Assembly: GCA_028868535.1 (NCBI GenBank)
Contig: JAGWUH010000005.1
Coordinates: 1-64,000 of the forward strand
DNA length: 64,000 nucleotides
Direction of reading: 5' to 3'
Source of the DNA: Sphingomonadales bacterium
GTDB lineage: Bacteria; Pseudomonadota; Alphaproteobacteria; Sphingomonadales; Sphingomonadaceae
In this document: positions 1 to 7,522 of the stretch, piece after piece
Layout of the letters: each line of letters starts with the position of its first letter
Position numbering within the stretch: the stretch's first letter is position 1
Translations under genes and position numbers: made by a program
The notes under the pieces: generated by a model
The model's input: only the letters and a program-made list of their open reading frames with translations
Told to the model about the DNA's origin: nothing
Database searches by the model: none

Positions 1-408
1 GCCGGCTTCGGCCGCGTCATCAACGTCTCCAGCGTCGTCGCGGTCCAGCCCAACAACCTCGGCGCCGATTATTCCGCCGCCAAGGCCGCGCTCAACAACA
101 TGACGGTCAGCCTCGCCGGCTCGCTGCGCAGCACCGGCGTCACCGTCAACACCGTCACCCCCGGCATCATCGTCGGCGACGGCCTGATTCGCTCGATGCG
201 CGACCGCTTCGGCGACCAGACGCTGACGGTCGAGCAGATCACCGCGAAGATGGTCGAGCTGAAGATCTTCGAGCTCCCCCCCGCCGGCCGCCTCGGCATC
301 GACGAGGACATCGGCCTGATCGTCTGCACCCTCGCGTCCCCGCGCTCGGGCTTCGTCACCGGCGCCAACTACCGGATTGACGGCGGCCAGGTGAAGGCAG
401 TGCTCTAG
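1..408 (+). CDS. Short-chain dehydrogenase/reductase, C-terminal part (5' end outside window)
   Basis: The frame is already open at base 1 and ends at a TAG (406-408), so only the C-terminal part of a classical SDR is present. Visible are the I-N-V-S-S strand carrying the catalytic serine, the YSAAK active-site pair (Y24 and K28 counted from base 1), the N-T-V-T-P-G segment after it and the usual C-terminal end with G-A-N-Y-R-I-D-G-G. This is a Rossmann-fold, NAD(P)-dependent cytosolic oxidoreductase; the substrate cannot be told. The next gene starts 13 bases downstream with a good ribosome site, so the two probably share a transcript. Confidence 0.9.
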   Translation, partial: AGFGRVINVSSVVAVQPNNLGADYSAAKAALNNMTVSLAGSLRSTGVTVNTVTPGIIVGDGLIRSMRDRFGDQTLTVEQITAKMVELKIFELPPAGRLGIDEDIGLIVCTLASPRSGFVTGANYRIDGGQVKAVL

Positions 409-421
409 GAGAGGAAATCCC

Positions 422-1474
422 ATGTCCGAGAAAACCTACAAGGTCATCCAGTGGTGCACCGGCGTCGTCGGCTCGGCGGCGCTGCGCGGCTTCATCCAGA
501 ACCCCACCATCGAGCTGGTCGGCGTCTACGTCACCAGCGACGAGAAGAACGGCAAGGACGCCGGCGACATCGCGGGCCTGCCGAAGACCGGCGTGCTGTG
601 CACCACCGATGCCGAGGCGCTGATCGCGATGGACGCGGATGCCGTGCTCTACGCCCCGCACGTCGCCGGCATTTCGCCCGATCTCGTCTGCCGCCTGCTC
701 GAATCGGGCAAGAACGTGATTTCGCCGGCCGGTCCGTTCCTGCCCAACAAATGGACCCCCGAACTCGCCGAGCAGATCGACGCCGCCTGCCGCAAGGGCA
801 ATGTCTCGTTCCATCCCTGCGGCATCCATCCCGGCTACTCGGGCGATATCCTCCCGATCACCCTCGCGCGGCTGATGAACCGCATCGACCGCATCGAGGT
901 CACCGAGATCATCGACAAGGTCCGCAACCCGATGATCTACACGGAGATCATGGGCTTCGGCGCCGATTGCGACGAACTGCTCGCCAACCCGCGCCGCTCG
1001 CCCGAAACCTACAAGGTGTTCTACGCCTCGATGGACATGGTCGCGAAGGCCCTCGGCGTGGAGATCGATGAAGTCACCACCAAATTCGAAGTCTCGAAGG
1101 CGCTCAAGGACATCGAGCACAAGTTCGGCATGGTCAAGGCCGGCACCTGCGGCGGCCAGCACTACGAATGGACGGCGATGGTCAAGGGCAAGCCGTTCCT
1201 CGTCTACCACTTCTACTGGCAGCTGGGCGAGGACCTCGACCCGCTGTGGGAACAGGGCGAGGCCCGCTACCGCGTCCGCATCCACGGCGATCCCGGCGTC
1301 GAATGCAACCTGATGGGCCTGCCCGACGCCGACGACCGCCACCCGTTCCTCGGCCTGCCGTGGACCGGCATCGTCGGCGCAACCGCCGTCCCCGCGGTCT
1401 GCGACGCCGCCCCCGGCGTCGTCACCCACATCGACCTCGGCGTTGTCCAGCCGCATGGACTGGTCGCCCGCTGA
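422..1474 (+). CDS. NAD(P)-binding dihydrodipicolinate reductase-like protein
   Basis: The 350-residue protein begins with a Rossmann signature (V-I-Q-W-C-T-G-V-V-G-S near residues 8-18) and resembles the dihydrodipicolinate reductase N-terminal / 2,4-diaminopentanoate dehydrogenase-like family. That family is longer than true DapB (about 270 residues) and often lies in lipid or steroid catabolic clusters. Function is therefore an NAD(P)H-dependent oxidoreductase of unknown substrate, not lysine synthesis. ATG 422 is preceded by AGGAGAGG with good spacing. It lies 13 bases after the SDR and is probably co-transcribed. The family assignment rests on the overall pattern, not on a full alignment. 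Confidence 0.8.
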   Translation: MSEKTYKVIQWCTGVVGSAALRGFIQNPTIELVGVYVTSDEKNGKDAGDIAGLPKTGVLCTTDAEALIAMDADAVLYAPHVAGISPDLVCRLLESGKNVISPAGPFLPNKWTPELAEQIDAACRKGNVSFHPCGIHPGYSGDILPITLARLMNRIDRIEVTEIIDKVRNPMIYTEIMGFGADCDELLANPRRSPETYKVFYASMDMVAKALGVEIDEVTTKFEVSKALKDIEHKFGMVKAGTCGGQHYEWTAMVKGKPFLVYHFYWQLGEDLDPLWEQGEARYRVRIHGDPGVECNLMGLPDADDRHPFLGLPWTGIVGATAVPAVCDAAPGVVTHIDLGVVQPHGLVAR

Positions 1475-1500
1475 ACGCCCGATATTCGATTCAAAACCAT

Positions 1501-1518
1501 GAAATACCATAATATTTC
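1501..1518. promoter_or_regulatory. Inverted repeat upstream of the HigA-like gene (candidate operator)
   Basis: GAAATA (1501-1506) and TATTTC (1513-1518) form a perfect 6-base inverted repeat around CCATAA, inside an unusually AT-rich patch (about 1483-1520) 50 bases before the HigA-like start. HigA proteins bind palindromes in their own promoters, so this is the natural candidate operator. The binding itself is inferred. Confidence 0.4.
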
Positions 1519-1568
1519 TGGACATCACCGCTCCCGCCGCTAGATCTGCCGGCGGGAGGGGTGCGATC

Positions 1569-1955
1569 GTGCCGAACCACAATTCCGATGCCTGGAAAAT
1601 CACCGACCCCAACCGGCAACGGGTCCGGCACGCTACCACCTTGACGACCCATCCCGGCGTGTTCTTCCGCCAGGTCATCATGCCGCAATACGGGCTGAAC
1701 GTGTCGTCGCTCGCGCGCCTGATCGATTTTTCCCGGCCCCACCTGCACAACGTCCTGTCGGGGCGGGGCGATCTCACGCGGGAACTCGCCTATCGGCTCG
1801 GCGCGCTGTTCACCGAACAGGTCGCCGATTTCCTGATCAACTACCAGCACCTCTGGGACCTTCAGCAGGAACAGCCCCGCCGCGCGGCGCTGCGACAGAA
1901 GATCCGCCGCCTCCCCGAACCCGCTCCCGACGATGGCGGAACCCCGCCTCGTTGA
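1569..1955 (+). CDS. HigA-family (XRE helix-turn-helix) antitoxin-like regulator, orphan
   Basis: This 128-residue protein has the HigA layout: a H-P-G-V-F-F-R-Q segment near residue 30, a helix-turn-helix (S-S-L-A-R-L-I-D-F-S-R-P-H-L-H-N-V-L-S-G), then L-T-R-E-L-A-Y-R-L-G and F-L-I-N-Y-Q-H-L-W-D. It starts at GTG 1569. Known HigA antitoxins neutralise a HigB RNase encoded next to them and repress the operon. Here no small toxin gene lies on either side: upstream is the reductase gene, downstream sdhB. It is either a toxin-less remnant or a free-standing regulator. The C-terminal 25 residues are Arg/Pro rich. GTG is used because no ATG fits before the conserved segment. Confidence 0.8.
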   Translation: MPNHNSDAWKITDPNRQRVRHATTLTTHPGVFFRQVIMPQYGLNVSSLARLIDFSRPHLHNVLSGRGDLTRELAYRLGALFTEQVADFLINYQHLWDLQQEQPRRAALRQKIRRLPEPAPDDGGTPPR

Positions 1956-2111
1956 TCCCCGCGCGATGCCCCCCGCGCGATGCCACTACGGCGCGGGCGC
2001 ATCGCCGCCCCGGACATTCGCAACTCCCCCTTGCCCCGCCGCGCCGAATCGCTAGAGAGGCCCCAACCGCGCCTTCCGGGCGCGAAACGCCACGTTTTCA
2101 GGGAACCCGCG

Positions 2112-2894
2112 ATGGCCACCTTCACTCTCCCCGCCAACAGCAAGATCACGGGCAAGGCCCGCCATCACGCCGCTCCGGGGGCCACGAAGGTCAAGAAATT
2201 CAAGGTCTACCGCTACGATCCCGATTCGGGCGAGAACCCCCGCTACGACACCTTCGACATCGATCTCGACAGCTGCGGCCCGATGGTCCTCGACGCGCTG
2301 ATCAAGATGAAGAACGAGCAGGATTCGACGCTCACCTTCCGCCGCTCCTGCCGCGAGGGCATCTGCGGCTCCTGCGCGATGAACATCAACGGCCGCAACG
2401 GCCTCGCCTGCACCACCGCGATCGAGGATCTCAAGGGCGACATCCGCATCACCCCGCTGCCGCACATGGAAGTGATCAAGGACCTCGTCCCCGATTTCAC
2501 CCATTTCTACGCGCAGTACGCCAGCATCCGTCCCTGGCTGCAGACCGTGTCGACCACGCCCTCGGGCAAGGAACGGCTGCAGTCCCCCGAACAGCGCGAA
2601 AAGCTCGACGGCCTGTACGAGTGCATCCTGTGCGCCTGCTGCTCCACCTCGTGCCCGTCGTACTGGTGGAACTCCGACAAGTTCCTCGGCCCCGCCATCC
2701 TGCTCCAGGCCTACCGCTGGCTTGCCGACAGCCGCGACGAGATGACCGGTGAGCGGCTCGACGAGCTGGAGGACCCCTTCCGCCTCTATCGCTGCCACAC
2801 GATCATGAACTGCGCCAACGTCTGCCCCAAGGGCCTGTCGCCGGCGCGCGCGATCGCCGAAATCAAGAAGATGCAGGCCGAGCGCCAGCTCTGA
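2112..2894 (+). CDS. sdhB: Succinate dehydrogenase iron-sulfur subunit
   Basis: The 260-residue protein is the Fe-S subunit of respiratory complex II, which passes electrons from FAD-bound succinate oxidation to quinone at the inner membrane. Cysteines for the 2Fe-2S cluster are C80, C85, C88 and C100. Those for the 4Fe-4S and 3Fe-4S clusters lie in C171-C174-C177-C181 and C228-C234-C238. The length is normal for the family. ATG 2112 is chosen over an upstream in-frame ATG at 1980 because homology begins just after 2112. SdhA, SdhC and SdhD are not in this window, so sdhB is separate or lies at a distance from them. The thioesterase and zapE genes follow closely. Confidence 0.96.
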   Translation: MATFTLPANSKITGKARHHAAPGATKVKKFKVYRYDPDSGENPRYDTFDIDLDSCGPMVLDALIKMKNEQDSTLTFRRSCREGICGSCAMNINGRNGLACTTAIEDLKGDIRITPLPHMEVIKDLVPDFTHFYAQYASIRPWLQTVSTTPSGKERLQSPEQREKLDGLYECILCACCSTSCPSYWWNSDKFLGPAILLQAYRWLADSRDEMTGERLDELEDPFRLYRCHTIMNCANVCPKGLSPARAIAEIKKMQAERQL

Positions 2895-2913
2895 TCCTGG
2901 CCGGGCAACCCGC

Positions 2914-3366
2914 GTGTCCGCCTACTTCCGCTGGGAACCCAGCCCGGACCACCCCGGCTGGATCGCCTATGAACTGTCGGAGCCGGAACGCTACAACCGC
3001 GCCGTGCTCGGCACCCTGCTGGTGCGCGACGAAGGCGAAAAGTGCCGCATCCGGCTGACCCCGCGCGAACTGCACGTCAACTCGGCGGACCGCATCCACG
3101 GCGGCGTGATCCTCGGCCTGATCGATGTCGGCATGTTCGCCGCGATCTACCAGCTGCGCGGCATTCCGGTTTCCGGCTCGATGACCGTCGACATGCAATG
3201 CCAGTTCATCGCCGCCGGTGACGGTTCGCGGCCGCTCGACGCCGTCGTCGAGGTGCTGCGCGAAACCGGCCGCCTGTGCTTCGTCCGCGGCCTCGTCGTG
3301 CAGGACGACGATCTCGTCGCCAGCTTCACCGCCACCGCGCGCAAGCCGGCCAGGGCCGCGACGTGA
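2914..3366 (+). CDS. PaaI-like hotdog-fold thioesterase
   Basis: The 150-residue protein has the PaaI/thioesterase-4 core: H-V-N-S-A-D-R-I-H-G-G-V-I-L-G-L-I-D near the middle, where the H-G-G and the acidic residue on the following helix form the usual active site, then a strand with S-G-S-M-T-V-D-M. Proteins of this kind hydrolyse acyl-CoA thioesters; the acyl group is unknown. It starts at GTG 2914, 19 bases after sdhB, and its TGA overlaps the GTG of zapE (GTGA at 3363-3366), so translation of the pair is likely coupled. Confidence 0.82.
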   Translation: MSAYFRWEPSPDHPGWIAYELSEPERYNRAVLGTLLVRDEGEKCRIRLTPRELHVNSADRIHGGVILGLIDVGMFAAIYQLRGIPVSGSMTVDMQCQFIAAGDGSRPLDAVVEVLRETGRLCFVRGLVVQDDDLVASFTATARKPARAAT

Positions 3367-4496
3367 CCGGCCTGATCGCCCGCTACGAAGCCCTGCTCGC
3401 CTCGGGAGAGCTGCGCCCCGATGCCGAGCAGGCCGCCGCCGCCGAACGCCTCGCGGCGCTGCAGAAGGAGCTCGAATCCGCCCCCTCCGGCGGGGGCCTG
3501 CTCGGCAAGCTGCTCGGCCGCAAGCCGGCGACGCGCCCGCGCGGCCTCTACATGTGGGGCGGCGTCGGCCGCGGCAAGTCGATGCTGATGGACCTGTTCC
3601 ACGATACCCTCCGCATCACCGAAAAGCGCCGCGTCCACTTTCACGCCTTCATGCTCGAAGTCCACGCCCGCCTGCGCGACGCGCGGCGGTCGGAAACCGG
3701 CGATCCCATCCCGCCGGTCGCCGCGGCCATCGCCCATAACCTGCGCGTGCTCGCCTTCGACGAGATGGTGGTCAACAACTCGGCCGACGCGATGATCATG
3801 TCGCGCCTGTTCACCGCGCTGATCGTCGATCACGGCCTGGTCATCGTCACCACCTCGAACCGCGCCCCCGGCCAGCTCTACAAGGACGGCCTCAACCGCG
3901 AGCATTTCCTGCCGTTCATCGCGCTGATCGAACGCGAACTCGACGTGCTCGCGCTCAACGGCCCGGTCGACTATCGCCTCCAGCGCCTCGCCGGCATGGC
4001 CTCCTGGCACATGCCGCTCGGCGAACCCGCGACCGACCAGGTCCGCGAAGCGTTCTTCCGCCTCACCGACTATGCGCCGGAGGACGCCGTCCACGTCCCC
4101 TCGGCGGAGCTCGACCTCGGCGGCAACCGCAAGCTGTTCGTGCCCAAGAGCCTCAAGGGCGTCGCCGTGTTCAGCTTCAAGCGCCTCTGCGGCGAGGCGC
4201 GCGGCGCCGCCGACTACCTCGCGCTGGCACAGGCCTACCACACGGTTATCCTCGTCGGCATTCCCCGGCTCGGCGCCGAGAACCGCAACGAAACCGCGCG
4301 CTTCGTCACCCTGGTCGACGCGCTTTACGAAATGAAGGTCAAGCTCTTCGTGACGGCCGCCGCCGCGCCCGAGGACCTCTACGACACCGGCACCGCCGGC
4401 AACGAGAGCGGCCGCTTCGAATTCGACCGCACCGTCAGCCGCCTGATCGAGATGCAGAGCGCGGACTACATGGCCCTCGGCCACGGCGAAGCCTGA
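3363..4496 (+). CDS. zapE: Cell division protein ZapE / AFG1-family ATPase
   Basis: The 377-residue P-loop ATPase has Walker A G-G-V-G-R-G-K-S at residues 66-73 and Walker B L-A-F-D-E-M around D133-E134. Family conservation continues through the S-N-R-A-P-G-Q-L-Y segment to the C-terminus. In E. coli ZapE binds FtsZ and supports division under stress; the mitochondrial relative AFG1/LACE1 acts in respiratory-complex quality control. The operon with sdhB fits a link to respiration, though that is inference. GTG 3363 is favoured because it overlaps the thioesterase stop and because the frame upstream has no homology. Confidence 0.92.
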   Translation: MTGLIARYEALLASGELRPDAEQAAAAERLAALQKELESAPSGGGLLGKLLGRKPATRPRGLYMWGGVGRGKSMLMDLFHDTLRITEKRRVHFHAFMLEVHARLRDARRSETGDPIPPVAAAIAHNLRVLAFDEMVVNNSADAMIMSRLFTALIVDHGLVIVTTSNRAPGQLYKDGLNREHFLPFIALIERELDVLALNGPVDYRLQRLAGMASWHMPLGEPATDQVREAFFRLTDYAPEDAVHVPSAELDLGGNRKLFVPKSLKGVAVFSFKRLCGEARGAADYLALAQAYHTVILVGIPRLGAENRNETARFVTLVDALYEMKVKLFVTAAAAPEDLYDTGTAGNESGRFEFDRTVSRLIEMQSADYMALGHGEA

Positions 4497-4563
4497 GGGC
4501 GCCGAAATTCAGCCGCTGACGACCTGCGAACGGCAGCCTGGTTCGCCTCGCGATCGACCCAAT

Positions 4564-4584
4564 CCCGACGGTCCTCCCGTCGGG
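4564..4584. terminator. Hairpin between convergent zapE and hydroxylase genes
   Basis: CCCGACGG (4564-4571) and CCGTCGGG (4577-4584) form an 8-base stem with a 5-base loop. It sits between two converging genes and touches the 3' end of the minus-strand one. No U-run follows, so it is a weak or structure-only terminator. Confidence 0.45.
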
Positions 4585-4586
4585 CT

Positions 4587-5357
4587 TCAGGCCTCCGCCG
4601 CCACGGCTTCGCCACCCTGCTTGCGCCGGTCGACGATCGCCTCGAAGTCGCGCTCGAACTTCGGCCGCATCGTCCCGCACAGCCGGTCCCACACCGTGGT
4701 GTAACCGCCGAAATTGCCGGTGAAGTAGCGATGGTGCTGGTCGTGGAAGGTGGCCGAGATGAACCACTTGGTCGCCCACGACTTGTTCCACCAGCGCGGC
4801 AGGAACTCGTAGCCGGAGTGGACATAGAGCCCCATGATGATGTTGGTCGGCAGGATCAGCGCGACCGTCTGCGCGTGACACGTCACCAGCAGCAGGAACA
4901 GGATCACGTAGCCGCCATTGATCACCGATTCCAGCGGGCTGACCGAAAGCGTCGTCATCAGGTTCGGCGCGGTGGAGCGGTGATGCAGCTTGTGCACCCA
5001 GGTATAGACCGGCTCGACGTGCATCCAGCGGTGCAGCCAGTAGAAGTAGGTGTCGAAACCGACGAAGTAGAGCACGTACTCCCCCGCGATCCGCCACCAG
5101 GCGGCCGGTTCGTGCAGCGTCGTGATCCAGCCCATCGCTTCCAGCTTGCCGCGCGCGGTGCCGAGGATGAACCCGGTGATCGTCGCGTTCAGCACGCCGA
5201 ACACGATCTCGTTGCGGAACACCGACCACTTGAACCCGCGCGGCTGGATCTTGCGCGCCTTCAGGAACCCGCTGGTCACCCCCCAGCCGATCCCGACCGC
5301 CAGCGCCAGCGCCCACACCCAGGTCGTCACGTCACCGTGAAGCAACTTCGAAATCAT
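4587..5357 (-). CDS. Sterol desaturase / fatty acid hydroxylase superfamily membrane protein
   Basis: A 256-residue integral membrane di-iron oxygenase. It carries the diagnostic histidine clusters H-R-W-M-H, H-K-L-H-H and H-D-Q-H-H plus several hydrophobic spans (near residues 5-25, 45-60, 80-100 and 140-165). Family members hydroxylate or desaturate lipids, carotenoids or sterol-like molecules using O2; the substrate here is unknown. ATG 5357 is preferred to ATG 5369 because GGGAG lies 5 bases before it. The MarR-type gene ends 8 to 20 bases upstream on the same strand, so the regulator and this enzyme form an operon, probably controlled by the operator at 5877-5895. Confidence 0.88.
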   Translation of the reverse strand: MISKLLHGDVTTWVWALALAVGIGWGVTSGFLKARKIQPRGFKWSVFRNEIVFGVLNATITGFILGTARGKLEAMGWITTLHEPAAWWRIAGEYVLYFVGFDTYFYWLHRWMHVEPVYTWVHKLHHRSTAPNLMTTLSVSPLESVINGGYVILFLLLVTCHAQTVALILPTNIIMGLYVHSGYEFLPRWWNKSWATKWFISATFHDQHHRYFTGNFGGYTTVWDRLCGTMRPKFERDFEAIVDRRKQGGEAVAAEA

Positions 5358-5377
5358 GCTTTCTCCCATCCATCCTG

Positions 5378-5878
5378 TCAGACCGACGCGCGCGGAATCC
5401 GCGCCCGCGTCTCGAAACCGCAGGCCGCGTCGCAGATCGCGCGCAGCGCCGCCACCAGATGCGGCCGTTGCTCCGCCGGAAACCCGGCTCCCAGCGCCCC
5501 CTCAAGCCGCGCGAAGCCGGCCTCGACCTGCTCCAGCACCGCCCGTCCCGCAGCGGACACGGTCAGCGCGATCGCGCGCCCCTCGCCGGCGACGCGGTCG
5601 ATCAGCCCCTCGCGCTCGAGCCGCGCGATCAGCGGCACGAGGTTGTTCGGCTTGATGCGATAAGCCCGCGCGATCGCGCTCGAGGTGCAACCCGGGTGCG
5701 CGCCGACGTGCATCAGCAACGTCGCCTCGCTGGGCTTCAGCCCCGCCTGGCCGAACTCTCCGGCCATCGCCGCCATCACCGCCACCGAAGCCCGGCGCAG
5801 CTCATGGCACAGCGAGCCCGAAACCGGGTCGGGCACCGGCCCCGCCATTTCGGCGACCGCGTGACTGTCGAGCAACAT
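5378..5878 (-). CDS. MarR-family transcriptional regulator
   Basis: The 166-residue protein has the winged helix-turn-helix order of MarR: helices L-K-P-S-E-A-T-L-L-M-H-V, S-S-A-I-A-R-A-Y-R-I-K-P-N-N-L-V-P-L-I-A-R-L-E-R-E-G-type recognition segment, and wing residues R-V-A-G-E-G-R-A-I-A-L. Such proteins usually repress their own operon and release DNA on binding an aromatic or lipid-like ligand. The start at ATG 5878 is chosen because it lies inside a perfect palindrome (5877-5895) that would otherwise be coding. It precedes the hydroxylase gene and probably controls it. Alternative start: ATG 5908. Confidence 0.88.
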   Translation of the reverse strand: MLLDSHAVAEMAGPVPDPVSGSLCHELRRASVAVMAAMAGEFGQAGLKPSEATLLMHVGAHPGCTSSAIARAYRIKPNNLVPLIARLEREGLIDRVAGEGRAIALTVSAAGRAVLEQVEAGFARLEGALGAGFPAEQRPHLVAALRAICDAACGFETRARIPRASV

Positions 5879-5895
5879 GGTATGCTCTATACCAT
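5877..5895. promoter_or_regulatory. Perfect palindrome over the MarR start codon (likely operator)
   Basis: ATGGTAT (5877-5883) and ATACCAT (5889-5895) are exact inverted repeats separated by GCTCT. The size (19 bases, 12-base centre-to-centre) and the place over the start codon match autoregulatory MarR sites. Binding is inferred. Confidence 0.6.
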
Positions 5896-5976
5896 ACAAC
5901 TGCCCCATTCGCAATGCGCGGCGCCGCCACCCGCCGCAGGCGGTCGCGACAGACCGTCGGTAGACCGGGCGACGCG

Positions 5977-6033
5977 CCGGCAAATGCCCTTTCCCCCGGC
6001 AAATCCCCCTTCCGCCGGCAAATCCCCTTTCCC
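5977..6033. repeat. Three tandem copies of a 19-base repeat upstream of amtB
   Basis: Copies start at 5977, 5996 and 6015, each of the form CCGGCAAATsCCCyTTCC with one or two changes. The exact 19-base period places all copies nearly two helical turns apart. They lie in the gap between the MarR operator and the amtB start, 80 to 140 bases before amtB, so they are candidate regulator or protein-array sites. There are no spacers, so this is not a CRISPR. Confidence 0.6.
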
Positions 6034-6114
6034 ACTGCCATGGCGCCGCCTAAGGGCGGCAATGGAGGACATAGCGACGGCATCCCGCCGCCGCGTGAGG
6101 AGGGGATTACCCGG

Positions 6115-7416
6115 ATGCGCAAACACCTCGGGACGGTGTTGGCGGCCATTGCCGTTGCCTGTCCACAAATCGCTTTCGCCCAGACATCGCCCGCCGCCGC
6201 CAATGGCGCGGACACCGTCTGGATTCTCGTCTCCTCGGCCTTCGTGCTGCTGATGTGCATGCCGGGGCTGACGCTGTTCTACGGCGGCCTTGTCCGCGCC
6301 AAGAACTTCCTCGCGGTAACCGTCCAGGTCGGCGCGATCACCGCCGCCGCCTCGCTGCTGTGGGTGATGTGCGGCTACACCATCGCGTTCGGCGAAGTCG
6401 GCCGCGGGCTGATCGGCGGCGGGGGCGATGCGCTGCTCGCTCACCTCGCCCCGGTCCGCGCCGGCACCACCATCCCGGAGAACGTCTTCGCGCTCTACCA
6501 GATGTGCTTCGCCGCGATCACCCCGGCGCTGATGGTCGGCGCCTGGGTCGATCGCACCCGCTTCCCGTGGGTGGTGGTGTTCTCCGCGCTGTGGGGCCTC
6601 GTCGTCTACGCACCCGCCGCGCACTGGATCTGGGGCGGCGGCTGGCTGTTCCGCGAATACGGCACGCTCGATTTCGCCGGTGGCATCGTCGTCCACACCA
6701 CGGCCGGAGTCTCGGCGCTGGTCGCGGTGATCCTCGTCGGCCCCCGCCTCGGCTTCAACCGCACGCTGATGCTGCCGCACAGCCCGGCGTTGACGATGGT
6801 TGGCGCCGCGCTGCTGTGGATGGGCTGGTTCGGCTTCAACGGCGGCTCCGCGCTCGCCGGCAACGCCGTCGCCGCGTCCGCGATCATCAACACGCACCTC
6901 GCCGCCTGCGCCGCCGCGCTGGTATGGCTGGCGATCGAGCAGTGGCAGGTCGGCAAGCCGACCTCGGTCGGCTTCGCCACCGGCGCCGTCGCCGGCCTCG
7001 CCACCGTCACCCCGGCGGCGGGCTTCATCGCCCCCGGCGCGGCGATCCTGTTCGGCGTCGCCGCCGCGGCGATCTGCTTCCCGATGATCCAGCTCGTCAA
7101 GGCGCGGCTGAAGGTCGACGATTCGCTCGACGTCTTCGCCGTCCACGGCGTCGGCGGGATGACCGGCTCGATCCTGCTGGCGCTGTTCGCCTCGAAGTCG
7201 CTCGGCGGCGTCGGCTACGCCCCCGGACGCGACCTCGGCTCGCAGCTCGTCGCCCAGTTGCTCGGCGTCGGCGTCGTCGCCGCCTGGTCGGCCATCGCCA
7301 CCTTCGCGCTGGCCAAGGGCACTGCGCTGGTGTTCCCGATGCGCGTCAGCGAGGACGAGGAACGCGAAGGCCTCGACCTCGCCAGCCACGGCGAACGCGC
7401 CTGGGAAATGGACTAG
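6115..7416 (+). CDS. amtB: Ammonium transporter
   Basis: The 433-residue protein is an Amt/Rh channel that conducts ammonium or ammonia across the inner membrane. It has a cleavable signal peptide (M-R-K-H-L-G-T-V-L-A-A start, cleavage near A-F-A-Q), about eleven hydrophobic spans, and the twin-histidine pore pair in V-V-H-T-T-A-G-V-S and F-A-V-H-G-V-G-G-M. ATG 6115 follows GAGGAGGGG. No glnK/glnB gene accompanies it here, unlike the usual glnK-amtB pair, although the PII gene may be elsewhere. The upstream gap holds the 19-base tandem repeats. A strong terminator follows. Confidence 0.94.
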   Translation: MRKHLGTVLAAIAVACPQIAFAQTSPAAANGADTVWILVSSAFVLLMCMPGLTLFYGGLVRAKNFLAVTVQVGAITAAASLLWVMCGYTIAFGEVGRGLIGGGGDALLAHLAPVRAGTTIPENVFALYQMCFAAITPALMVGAWVDRTRFPWVVVFSALWGLVVYAPAAHWIWGGGWLFREYGTLDFAGGIVVHTTAGVSALVAVILVGPRLGFNRTLMLPHSPALTMVGAALLWMGWFGFNGGSALAGNAVAASAIINTHLAACAAALVWLAIEQWQVGKPTSVGFATGAVAGLATVTPAAGFIAPGAAILFGVAAAAICFPMIQLVKARLKVDDSLDVFAVHGVGGMTGSILLALFASKSLGGVGYAPGRDLGSQLVAQLLGVGVVAAWSAIATFALAKGTALVFPMRVSEDEEREGLDLASHGERAWEMD

Positions 7417-7460
7417 AACTGGGTCATCCGGAGCTCCCGGCTAAATCAGATCTGCGGGGC

Positions 7461-7507
7461 GCAAGAACAAGGGCGCGGAAGCTTCGGCCTCCGCGCCCTT
7501 GTTTCTT
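7461..7507. terminator. Bidirectional terminator between amtB and nitronate monooxygenase
   Basis: AACAAGGGCGCGGA pairs with TCCGCGCCCTTGTT around the loop AGCTTCGGCC, flanked by A-rich and T-rich ends (AAGAA on the left, TTTCTT on the right). It therefore acts in both directions for two converging genes. Confidence 0.9.
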
Positions 7508-7522
7508 GGCGTCCGGAAAACG

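Noticed and set aside
1569-2111. HigB toxin partner
   Set aside because: Frames before and after the HigA-like gene were read; none has the RelE/HigB pattern.
5977-6033. CRISPR array
   Set aside because: The 19-base units are directly tandem without spacers and only three in number, and no cas gene is present.
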